Shown piece after piece: positions 23,301 to 35,300 of a stretch of DNA of 64,000 nucleotides. Origin of the DNA: Diphasiastrum complanatum (taxonomy: Eukaryota > Streptophyta > Lycopodiopsida > Lycopodiales > Lycopodiaceae); assembly GCA_029204225.1 (NCBI GenBank), contig CM055097.1, positions 47,490,617 to 47,554,616 on the forward strand, in the 5' to 3' direction. The translations under genes and the position numbers were made by a program. Below the pieces are notes generated by a model. It had not been told where the DNA came from. It ran no database searches and was given only the letters and a program-made list of their open reading frames with translations. How positions within the stretch are numbered: position 1 is the first letter of the stretch; every line of letters begins with the position of its first letter.

Positions 23301-26300
23301 TCAGAACCATGATTCATGCTAATTCATCTGATTATGAAAAGGTCAATTCTGAACCGAGTGGAAACACTAATCCTGAGAAACAAGAGGAACAACTGCTGAT
23401 GTAGATGTCTGACCGGCTTGTGTAGCTTTTTTCTGAAGATGACCCTGGGGGTCTTCTTCAAAAATATCTTCTTGTTCAAACCCCCTTCCGGAACAGTAGC
23501 TTTGTGAGAGGACTGGCTTGTTCGAATGCCAGTGTATCCTGCGCTGCTTCGGCCTGCTGCTTCTCATAATCCGCAAACTAATCGATTCTTTCTCCAGGGG
23601 AGTTAGTTTGGAAAGGAGGTCTTTGAGGCACGATAAATTGAATATCAGCCTCAAGGGGATTGGAGGCATCAATCAGATTCATAAAAAGTTGTGTTGTAGG
23701 TGAAACTGCACAAGTTGGACAATTGAAGATTCGGGGGGTGAAACAGGTTGCGCTTCCGCGGCCATAATAGTGGACCCGATGGTAATGGAAGGCATGGAGG
23801 TGGAAGTGGAAGCAATAAGTACTGCAGGGTCTATGAAAAAGGAAGGTCCAACGTGAATTGCAGCAAGAGTCATAGCAGCTGTTGGAATTGGTTGCAAAGT
23901 ACATCGTCGTACCGCAGGAGCAAGGTTGTTAGAGTCCAGTTACGACTCTATCATGACCTCGGCATGGCCGGTCACTAGAGGGCCTGAGGCTTAGTATTGG
24001 CAAGGGCCGGTGACCGAGGAGGACATCTGTCCCAAGTTGGGACCGGTGCGTCATGAGCAGTAGTCGGGGTGACCAAGAGGGTCACAGGTCTTTGGCGGGG
24101 CATGGGGGTGGTACCTTATGAGTCACTCAGTATTCATAGGTCACAGGGGCTAGGCATGCCAAGTGGACTGATCACCCACAAGTGGATGCCATGTGCCAGT
24201 TGACGGGAATAGCAGGTAGAAGGACTCGAGGGGTGCCTATGGTTGGGAGGTTCATTCTACACACCGGCTTCTAGGATTCACGAGCTTGGAGAGATTGGCT
24301 TGTGACAATTGGTATCAGAGCCTCGTTCTAGAGAGAGAAACGTCCGTTCTAGAGAGAGAAAGTGAGAAAAGCTTGGTATTTTCACCATAACTTGGTCTAT
24401 AGTGCTCAGATTTGAGGGAGATCTGTCTCAGATCATTTTTAGTGGGCAGTCGCTATAGATCAGCAGGGATTCACGCTGCAAATTCTGAGATTTCAGAGAA
24501 TTTCAAGGTTTTGGAGGGCCAGCGCCTTTTTCCCTAAGGTTTTTCGCTCATAACTCTCTGGAACCTTCTCAGATCCTGATCAGATGTTGGGAGCATGTTC
24601 CTAGCATCCATAGCGATCCTATAGAGCCATCATACGCCGGTTTTGGAGCAGATTTGCATGTGTTTCACCAAAAAGTCGGTTTTCAAGCAAAAAACAAGTC
24701 AAATTTTTGAATTGGGTGTAACTTCTCGAATTTTCCTCCGGTTTCTGCTGTTAAAGGTGCAGATTGGGCCTAGTAGGAGGGCGACCTATTGCTCATGAAA
24801 AGCTTTTGCCGTTTGGAAGAAATTCGACGTCAAACAGCCCGCTTTTTTCCTATTTTTTTCGACTTTCAAGCCGATTTGGTGCCCAAAAAAGTTTATTACC
24901 GACTTTTGTACAAGCGTAGGACGCAAGGGAAGTACTACCTGTCCTTGGCTTTGTGTTTTCCCCAGAGTTTTGTTACTTTCTGATTGCTTTTTTATCTTTC
25001 AGTTCTAAATTGTGAATAAGCTGAAAATTTCCAGATTCTAAGTGTTTTACTATAAGTGCAATTTTCTAGCTTGAGTTTGTGCTGTCTTTGTTTTTTGTTC
25101 ATAATGGAAGATGATAGAGTCGATATTCCGCTTAGCCAACCCGTTGCTCTTCCATCACCACCACCCAGCCCTGTGCTTAGTCCTGCCCATAATCCGCCTA
25201 CAGTGACTGCTCGTTCGCCTGTTGGTACTTCCCCTTCTGTGCAAGCTCGCATGGATAGTGTGGAAAAGACCGTTGCAGAAATGCGAGCGATGATGATAGC
25301 TGGTGGTTTTGCGTCTTCTTTGCAGAAATACTTCCCAGAGAACAACTGATGTTGTAAACCAGTGGTTGCAACAGTGGGACGATTATTTTGATTTGAAGCG
25401 GGCCCCAACCGAGGAGGGTTGGCGAGTCCGCAAAGCTGCTTACCATTTCACTGATTTTGTTGACAGGTGGTGGCGCAAGTTGTTAAAGTTTAATCAGGCT
25501 CCATCCACTTGGATTGATTTCAAGCGGGCTTTTAGAGCTCAGTTCATTCCTCCACATGAACATGTGTGTGCGACGGATGCTTGGTTTTGCATCGTCAGAG
25601 GCAGTACATGGTGTAGGAATATGTTGATAAGTATTGTGAGACGCTTATCAAGATTCCAGAAGAGATTCCCGAGTGGATCGTAGTCCACAAGTTTATTTTT
25701 GGCCTTCGTGAAGAGTTGAGGCGTTCAGTTCTTAGTGAAGGGTGCAAGACCTTGGAGGAGGCCGTTGCAACAGCCCTTAACTTCAAAGGTAACGTGCATA
25801 ACAAGGCTGAATCTGGAGTGGCAAGTGGGCCCCAGAAGAAAGGTTTGAGAGAGTTTGGCCAAGCTGGTCAGAAGAACTTATCGCAGAGGGATCCTATCGA
25901 GATGCAGCCGACTTTGAAGCGACAATTGCGAGACTATATGGGCAGGTTTGTCGTCAATTTTATTGACGGTATATTGGTTTTTAGTTAAGCGGTCGAGGAG
26001 CATGAGGTTCATCTCAAGACCGTATTGGGCAAGTTACAAGCTTCTGTCTTGTATGCCAATGCTCAGAAAACAGAGTTGTGTAAGACTCGTGTCGAGTATT
26101 TGGGTCACGTAGTGACAACTAAGGGTATTTCGGTTGACCCAGCCATGGTGGCTGTGGTTAAGAAGTGGCCGAGGCCTGCCGATATATGCCAATTACAATC
26201 TTTCTTAAGTTTTCGCAAGTTCTACCGACAGTTCGTTAGGAACTATTCCAAGGTAGCTGCTCCTGTGATGGACCAGTTATGGAAAAACAACACTGTAGAT

Positions 26301-29300
26301 CGGTGGGTTGCTGAAGCTCAACACAGGTTTGAGAACTTGATGGAGGCGCTGGCCACGGCTCCAGTTCTCAAGTTTGTTGATACCCAGAAACCGTTTGACC
26401 TAGAGACAGATGCAAGTGGCATTGTCGTACGTGCAGTGTTGAGCCAAGATGGTATACCCGCATAGGAGCAAGAGCTGTATGTGAGTACATGCGCTCAAGG
26501 TGTGGAGACATTATTTATATGGCGCTGAGTTTTATGTGTACACAGATCATTATACTTTAAAGTATTTTGCACTCAGCCAAATTTGTAAGGCCGCCAAGCT
26601 CGGTGGGTCGAGCTGATGCAGTAATTTCATTTGGAAATTTGCTTCCGAGGAGGGAAGGAAAATGTGGTCGCTGATGCACTATCGTTGGTACTGCATTAGA
26701 TGAGCCTTGCCTGTAGTTGACAGTGATCTCATGGAAGAGATCAAGAGGGCTCAACAAAAGGACCCACATTGTCAATGTGTGTAGCCTATGCATGCAAGTT
26801 AGTCGACCAAGCGGAAGAGTCAGCCTCGCCTGTCGCTTCCGTAGAGGAACACACCAGTACTTATTTGACATACACCATGAAGGAAGGTATGTAGTTGAGA
26901 AAACGGAAAAGTATTCGTGTCAGACGTAGAGGATCTTCATCGTAAGATACTTCATGAATGCCATGATAGTCCCTGCGCAGGGCACCTTGGTATCGATAAG
27001 ACTAGTGAGCTTTTAAAAAGGCATTATTTCTGGCCACGATTGCGGCGGGATGTAAGAGAGTAGGTCGAGCGTTGCACGACTTGTCAGGTGAACAAGGCCG
27101 AGAGAGTAAGTCCTCCGGGCTTGCTACATCCACTTGAGATACCTACAGGAAGGTGGGAAAGCATCTCTATGGATTTTATTGTTGGGCTACCCAAGACCCA
27201 AAATGGATTCAATTTCGTTATGGTAGTGGTAGACAGGTTTTCCAAGATGGCTCATTTCATCAATGACCAAGAAGGTCATAACTCCGCAAGTGGCTGAGTT
27301 GTTTATTCAGAATATTGTCAGGTTACATGGTCTTCCGAAGTCCATAGTTTCTGACAGGGATCCCAAGTTTACAGGAAATTTCTGGATTGAGGTGTTCGCC
27401 AAGCTGGGAACACAGTTGCGGATGAGTAGCTCTGAGCATCCTCAGACGGATGGTCATTTACCGCTATTGGAGTTCGCGTACAATGATAAGAGACATGCAT
27501 CCACTGGATTGAGTCCATTTGAGCTCAATTATGGTTTTAGGCCACTGAGTCCTACAATCATAGGGATTCCGCATAGGGTATCTAGTGCTGTAGAGTTTTG
27601 GCTCAGATGCATCAAAAGCTAGAGTTGGCACGAGATAACTTGTCCAAGGCTGTAGCTAGGGCAGAGAGTTGTGCTTGTGAGAACCGTACCTATCGGGAAT
27701 TTGAGAATGGAGATTGGGTGTATTTACTAGTCCCTTCGAAGTCGAAGGTGCTACGCACAGGAAAGTGCGCCAAGTTATCTCCTAGGTATTGTGGACCATG
27801 GTTGATTATTAGGAAGGTGAGCCAAGTAGCTTATAAGCTACCTGTGGGATGCAAGGTGCATCCAGTTTTCCATGTTAGCAAACTGAAGAAATGTTTGCAC
27901 GATGGCGATAGCCTGGTGGAAGGTCTAGTGTCTCTTGAGGAGAAAGACACCACAGGTTATGGGCCAGAAAGAATCCTAGATCGAAGGGAGCGATGATTGC
28001 GGAATCGTCTCCTGCAAGAGTATCTAGTAACCTGGAAAGGGCATCTGTTGTCAGATGCTACGTGGGAGACGCGACAGGCGTTGCAGTAGTTACCCAGAGT
28101 TTGTCATCAAGGACCAATGACTTGTCAGAGGAGGGAAGGATTGTTAGAGTCTAGTTAAGACTCTATCATGACCTCGGCACGACCGATCACCAGAGGGCCT
28201 GAGGCCAAGTATTGGCAAGGGCCGGTGATCGAGGAGGACATCTGTCCCAAGTTGGGACCGGTGCATCACGAGCAGTGACCCGGTGTGGCCGCCTGACAAG
28301 CTGTCATAGATGCGGTGTGTCTTGACCGTCGGGACCCTAGCTGTTAGGGACCCAACCCCCTTGGGTCCCAAACCTAGAATTGAGACTGGACGATGACTGG
28401 GCCTGTAGACTTGACCGGTGACTTGTGAACCTGCATGGTTGCCACGTATCATGATCCAGGAGTGCACATGGCTTGGAGTCTCTCTCCTTGGAGGTATACA
28501 AGGGGAGGAGGACTCATTTGCCATCCATTCTGTCTACCTAGGAGGAGGTGGATGGAGAGCGTGTGCACGGCCAGGATGTGTTGCTAGTGTGAGGCAGGAG
28601 ATGGTTGAGAGCCTAGGCGGTGGTATGGGACACCGTCTGGGGTGGAGGTTGGATCCAGCTTGATACGGTCACAGGCCAGGGCACGGTGGGTGGACCCGGA
28701 TTAGGTCCTATGGCGGGGTGGAACGTGAACCGTTCGGTCTCTTGTGGTTAACCGGCACCTGGAGGTTTGTAGTAAGTAAGTTTGTAATATATGGTATCAG
28801 AGCCACTGCATACTGAAAGCAGGTGCGTTGATCCGTAGTAGATTTCTTGTAACTTACGACGCTTCTGACGGATTTCAAATTGGGTTTTAAACGCATTTTT
28901 TATGCGTGTTTTTCTATTCTTCTTTCCGCTGTTTTTTTTTGTAAATTTCAAGTAAAAAAGTTTCAAAAAAAAGTGGTAGGGGCCCTAAGGAGGACCTGCC
29001 ACGTGGCACTGTCCAAGGTGGGACAGGTGGCGGTTCCTCTTCTGCTCCAGAAGTGTAGTTTTTTGGGTCGCGATGGGCCCTCCTCAGCGAATAACAAACG
29101 AAAAGTATTTACATCGCTGTTTGACCAGCGGGAGGGTCAAGAAAGCTTGTAGGAAATCTGCCACGTGGCATCAGATGGGCCAGGAGAAGTGGCAGCAGGT
29201 AGCGCCCTCCTATTTCGATGAATCTCTGATCTGCAATTGTAGAAATCGGCGCCCTCCCTGAAAGCTTACATCGTTTTTCTTCTCCCTATTACTGTCTGCC

Positions 29301-32300
29301 AGCGATGGACAGGTGGAAGGAAAAACTAAAAGGGAGAAAGGGAACTGTAGGCCACCTGGCAGGTGCTAGAAGTGCCCAGTATGCTGAGGTGGAAGCTAAG
29401 TGGCAAGGCAAAGCCACTTGGCAGTTGGTAGGATGGCATGAAGAGGGAGGTATGCCTCTTCTATGCCTCTGTTTTATGTGAAAAGAGGTGGAGGTGGTGG
29501 TGCATCCTTCTCTTTGCCTTCTCTTATTCCTCTTGGCAGCCATGGACAATACCATTTGGTTTGTGAAGAGACAGCAAGAGTAGCCTTGTATCTACCTTCC
29601 TGGAGTAGCTTTTGATTCTCTTTTATCTTCTCTTCTTAATTCACCTCTCTTCGCTCTGTACAAATGGAGCCTACTCTTACTACACAGCCTATGTCCCCTG
29701 CTCATGAGGCTACAGTATCTGCCTCTGTTTTAGACCCTGATGCCTTGATGCTGGCTATTAACAGTCTACAGCAACAGATTGTAGATATGCAAGAAAGCAC
29801 AGTCGGGATCAGCAGGAGCTCAAGGAATTGACGCAGCTAAGACAATTGGTGCATCAACCCTTGTTCACTCCTGAGGTTTTTGCTGGGGAAAAGAAGGATA
29901 CAACCCCGGAGGCGGTCTTGCAATGGCTGGATCGATGGAATTCGCACTTTTCCATGCACGATTCATCCGAGGACAACAAGATCAATCTCGCCGTCATGTA
30001 CCTGCGAGGTAAAGCATTTACGTGGCAAGATATAAGGGGTAAGCCTGAAGTTCGTAGGAATTGGGAGGATTTTTGTAAGGCCTTTAAGGCGGCCTTCCTT
30101 CCTATTCTTGATGATTTCGAATTTTACCGTCAGTATGCAACGATCCATATGGGGAACCGGCCCCTGGATCAGTATTTGCAAGAATTTCAAGAGGTCTATT
30201 CTCGTTTTGCAACTAGAATAGATCCTTTGCTAGTAAAGTTGCATTTCATACTGGGATTGCCAAGAGACTACCAGCTAGAGGTCAAGAGGAACCAGCCTCT
30301 TACCCTCGAGGATGTTGTTCGCTTCGCCAGAATCTACGATGATACTCGTACGATAGCCAAGCCTGAGACTGGTGTCTTACCCGACGTAAAGTGTAAGAGG
30401 CCTTTCTTTCCAAAGAAAGCGAAAGATAAGGCAAAGGAAGGGGCTTCAGGTTCAGGGAAATCAAAGAAAGGATCTACCTTGGACCAGGAAACCTTCATGA
30501 AAGCCAGGAGCGACAATCTGTGCTTTAATTGCATGGAACCAGGTCATGTCACGAAGGAATGTCCAAAGAAATGGAAAGCTAAAGGGGCATCTTTTAAGAC
30601 GCCAGGTAACTCTAGCATATCTAGTGTTGATCTTTCCTTTGCTGGTAATTCTGTATGTGAGCATTGTTGTTTTAATACGACTGTTTTTGGCCCTCATGAC
30701 CTCATTTGGATGAAGGGGGTTGTGGGTGGTCAAGCCGTAACTGTTTTATTTGACGATGGTTCCACACATAATTTTATTAACGCTAATTTGTTGCAGAAGC
30801 TAGAGGTGGAAACAAGGCAAAGTGACCACCGATACACAGTGAAGCTGGCAACTGGAGCAGAAAGCCAAGTTTGGGACCGGATAGTCCCACGTCTACCAAT
30901 AGAGATTGTAATCTAGAGTGTAGCGTACTTCCGCCAAGAATAGGTGCACCCTCATAGACGGATTTCACACACCTCCTAACATTCCATTGCTTGGTTTTCC
31001 TTACCAGTTTCCTCTCTCTACACTTGCATCCTATCCCGTGGCTCGAGGGTGACGCTACTGGAGATTGATTGGTGGCTTTTCATTGGTTGGGTGGTTTTGC
31101 TCCACTGTGTTCTCTTTGTGTTTGTCTTGTAAGCAGGATCTTGAGGAGCTTTCCCTTACACTTATCGTTGTACCTAAGTGAGCCATCATTTCGAGCTTGC
31201 AGAGATCACTGCTTGGCAGAGGATTTGCTAACTGATCATTGGTTGGAAAAGCTATTGTGCACTGTAAATCATGGCCGGGGGAATAGGAGGACAGGTGCAC
31301 CTGCACGTTGCACATCTTCTGACTCCATTTCTTCAGCCTCAGTGTCTTCCTCACCTCCAACTATGCCTCAATCATCTACTCAGCAATCTTTCATTTCTAG
31401 CATGGCTTCAACGTTTTTCTCATAGCCATATCCATCTTCACCTTCTCCTTCTATGCCTGTTGCAATTCTTGTCTCTCCATCAAATCCTATTCTTCCCAAT
31501 AGCGAAACTATTGTGGCTCTCCCTTTACTCCAAACACTCTAGAAGCATCTTTTTCATTTTTTTCCATACACCTTGGTCAGTCTTCATCTTGAAGATCAAC
31601 TTTGTATATTCACATATCTTAACAATCACGGAGAACGTCTTCCCAAATGGCTATACCTTAGCCAAAATTCAGCAGCTCGAAAGTCAAGTAGAACAGGACC
31701 ATATGGCTATCCAATCATGGGCAGATGTACTTAAAGGTTCAATTACAACTATTGCTCCACCTTTGCCTTCACCTTTGTTTATCTCAGCCACGTTCATTGA
31801 GAGCCGTGTGCGAGAGCACAAAGCTTCTAGTGTGTCTTAGAGGTGAAGAAGCCAAAAAATTTATTGGATGAGAACCTTCAACATAGCACATTTATGGAAA
31901 CTGTGGAGTGACCTAAGAGGACCCCGAATACTCTTGTCATCCACTTCACATCAGTGTCTGAATGGCATGAACTTTTGGGGAAGAGATGTAAATTTTGGGA
32001 CATTAAACTTTACTTGAACGAAGATCTTACCTTCATCCAAGTGCAAGAACGCAAAGCTCTGTCAACTAGAAAGACTATCAGATTTGTAGATCGTAAGCCT
32101 ATGGTTAATGAGAGTTTGAATTTTGAGACAGAATCAAAGTTGGTTGAATTTGTAAATGGTCGACGTACCATATTATCCTAGCTCCAAAATTCTCTTCTTA
32201 TTTAGAATTGTTTAGTTATGTTGCTTTGACGGCATTGATTTGTGTGTTGCCATCTTATTTGATGTAGTCTTATATGCCTTTCGGCATGGAAAAGACGTTG

Positions 32301-32309
32301 ATAAAGCTA

Positions 32310-32376
<67 letters not shown>

Positions 32377-35300
32377 GAGTTAGCAAGATTTTATTGTGGT
32401 CTTCTATGTTAAAGACAAGGTCAAAGACTATAATTTCAAGCCTTTTACTTGGATATTTGATGGCAAGTCATTCTTTACTCACTGCCTGATACGTTGTTCA
32501 ATATTTGTATCTGAGTGTCAATCCAGGAAGCAGAGACTAGGGAGCTTGAAGTGAATTTGGAGCAGTTGCAACTTGAGAAGGTGGTCACAAAACACAGTTT
32601 AGAAAACATGATGGCTTACCAAAAATATCTGGAAAAAGTCATAGATGTTGCAAATGAATATCATGAGATAAATGATCTCTTGACAAGGTTTGCTTAAACT
32701 CTTGATGTGCTAAAAGGTTTAGAAATGCATGCAGTCATGTTTCGCACATTCCTAAATTTTGAGAGAGTATGTGATTCTGTTTGATTCATTACAGCTTGGT
32801 AGTTCAGGTACTCAACTTTGGCAAGTACTAATGAAGACCTCACGAAGCGTGTGGAGGAGTCTACAGACATGATTGAAACCTTACGTGCAGATCTGCAGTC
32901 TTACTGCAAATCAGCTCTCACAGAGATTCTTAATTTAGAGAATGACATCAGCTGCACAAAGCAAGATAATGACAAGACAAAACGTGAGACAGCGGATATG
33001 CAGAAGCATGTTGACTCCGTCCTACAAGTGGCTGCTGGAAGAACACTATCACATGGCCAGGTGTGCATTTCTAGTCTCATTAGTTGCTAGCACATTAATA
33101 CTAACTTTTATCAATAAATGTCTCATTTATAATTTGTTAGGGGAGGGGATTTAAGGTATTAAGATTTAGCAAAGAAGTTCATGGATAATAATTTGAGTTT
33201 CCAGGTTAAACAGCTGAACACTATGACATTGGCTTTCATAAGAAAATTGAGCTAAAAAATTGGAAATCTTTCCTATGTGCTTTAGTAATGACATTGTGAA
33301 CCAATTTGAAGGTAGTACTGGTTTATCAGGCTACCTTTACAAGATGTGATATTGTCCATTGAAAGAAAATTCTGTAACCTTATAGTAATAATGCTACCTG
33401 ATTAATATCTGCAATGGTGGGTGTCATCAGTTAGGCCGACACCTTTTTAAATGGAAATCTAATCTGGCCTGATTTATTGTACGGGGATCATTTTTCCTTA
33501 TATCATTGATATCATGCTTTTTGGTATTATCAACCCATGGGGTTGACAAGCCCCCAACTCAAGCACGATATACCAACTCACTATGTGTGGAAAGATATTA
33601 TATTATTGATATCATGGCAACTCTTGACATTACGGTTGAGTCAGATTCTATTCAAAAACTTTTCTTTTGCCAAGCGCCCATATTTTACGGACTGTTAAGA
33701 ACCTTGGTGGAGTGCTGTACGTGTAATCATTTGATGCAGTTCTGGATCTTATTTCTGCCCTCTGAGGTTGCCGTAAATTCAGATTGGTTGTTCCTTGGGA
33801 TATAAATTGGAATGTATATGGCATGGATATGGAATGCCAATATTTGACAGATTGGTACTATACTTGAACCATCTGTAGTGGAGGGGCTCTCAAGGTCTTA
33901 AATGCACATAAATCTTCCTAATCAGGATTCAGACTCACTGATTGATTGCTTGTGGGCTTTTCATATAGCCTTTCTATGAACATTTTATGGAGGACGCATT
34001 GGTTTCCCGAGGAGGGAAGGTGGACTCTTAGAATTTGTGAGTATTTATGAAGAGATAGTTCTAGACTATTGATCTCTTCTGATGGATAAATCATTCTGTT
34101 GAGAAGGTATTTCTGTCAGAAAGTACTTGTATATTTTTTTCTTGTAGGGTCTCATTCTTTTTTGAAGTATAGGTTTTGTGTTTTAATTTCATCATGGATG
34201 CGTGACATTGGTTCTTGGGGTGAATTTTGAGCAAGTCAACTGTAGTAATCGAACCTTGTTTTAGCAAAGAAAGGAATGTCTCCCATTCAACTGAATCTCA
34301 AAAATCCCTTGCTGTCAAGGAAGAGTGAGTGTTGTTGCACTTCAGAATCTAATTTAGAGTGGGGATGGATGGGCATCCCAGAAGCCTGGACTCCATTTGT
34401 CAAAGAAGCTGAAGGGAACTTGTTTGCACATTTATCTATGAACATCAGTCATCCATCTCTGCAAAATACCCATTTCCCCCCTTTCCTTGGCTTCCTTGAA
34501 AGTTTATCATTTCTCCTATACTTTTACTCGTAAGGTCATCTGATGTGACGGTCCCCCTAAGACGTCTTTGTTGGCAAATGCAGCCTGGTCAATGTTCTGC
34601 ATGTCAAAAATATCTAGCTCAGAACAACATGCCTTTTCAAAGCCTGGAGCTAAAAATATCTCCTGGTTTGGAGGCTACGACCCTTAATAAGCTGGATAGT
34701 TATGCTTCGTAACTCCCTACTTTTGCAAAGAAGAAACTCATTATTCCTGCTCCAATTTTGGTCTACACCATGCTTTCTAATCTCAGAGATCAAAGAATTG
34801 CATGTGATCCTTAGAATGTCTTGTTTTTTACTATTCAATGAAACATTGCTCTGACTCATTTCCTCTATCTCCGAATTGATCCATTCTTGATTACATGGTC
34901 CTACTTTATCAAGTTTGGTGCCATCACTTTATGGAGGGCAGCCACCTGGTTGCCCTCGTTGGCAACCCAGCCCATGTTGGCTAGCCAATAGGGCCAACAG
35001 GGCCAAGTTGGCAGCCAGCGAGCCTATGTTGCCACCTCCCACGAATCTGCCATGTGGTGCAATAGGTGAGGGGGGAGTGGGCTCTTGTGACCCTAGGGCA
35101 TGCAAAGAAAGGGAGGGAGGGTGTAGCCACACTCTTTCAATTCTCAGGTTTCAGATTTCCCTTGGCTATCATCATCATAATGTCCTTTCCATCGAACCAA
35201 ATGCTCAATAACCTCCCGATTACACAATCGCTTGGATCTTGTATCAAGAATCTCTTCAAGCTCTAAAGGAATCCATAAGTCTTCAAATGAATCTAGATTA

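Larger units (their letters stand above)
20730..23936 (-). mobile_element. Decayed gypsy gag-protease-RT linker (intron 3)
   Basis: Reading from high to low coordinates on the minus strand: a gag N-terminal region (23.9-23.4 kb), coiled-coil gag sequence (22.4-21.9 kb), protease-like [19 protein letters not shown] near 21.65 kb, and the protease-RT linker [14 protein letters not shown] near 20.91 kb. Two later insertions split it: a hAT-like element (22394-23369) and a possible solo LTR (21181-21506). Frames are broken but still long. Confidence 0.7.
23937..28276 (+). mobile_element. Ty3/gypsy chromovirus-like element with both LTRs (intron 3)
   Basis: Left LTR 23937-24307 (TGTTAGAG to TGTGACA), PBS TGGTATCAGAGC at 24310, and gag from an ATG at 25084 (frame breaks near 25.35 and 25.68 kb; gag core [18 protein letters not shown]). 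At about 25.9 kb gag passes directly into the end of RT (FIDGILVFS), so the zinc knuckle, protease and most of RT are deleted. RNase H follows with ETDASG near 26.40 kb. Integrase shows [12 protein letters not shown] near 27.17 kb and [14 protein letters not shown] near 27.35 kb, with an internal gap. A C-terminal chromodomain ([16 protein letters not shown]) lies near 28.02 kb. Polypurine GAGGAGGGAAGGA precedes the right LTR at 28142, which is cut short near 28276. Confidence 0.92.

Noticed and set aside
29828-30916. The 362-codon open frame as a host gene
   Set aside because: It contains gypsy gag, a CCHC zinc knuckle and a retropepsin motif, and it lies behind an LTR and a primer-binding site.
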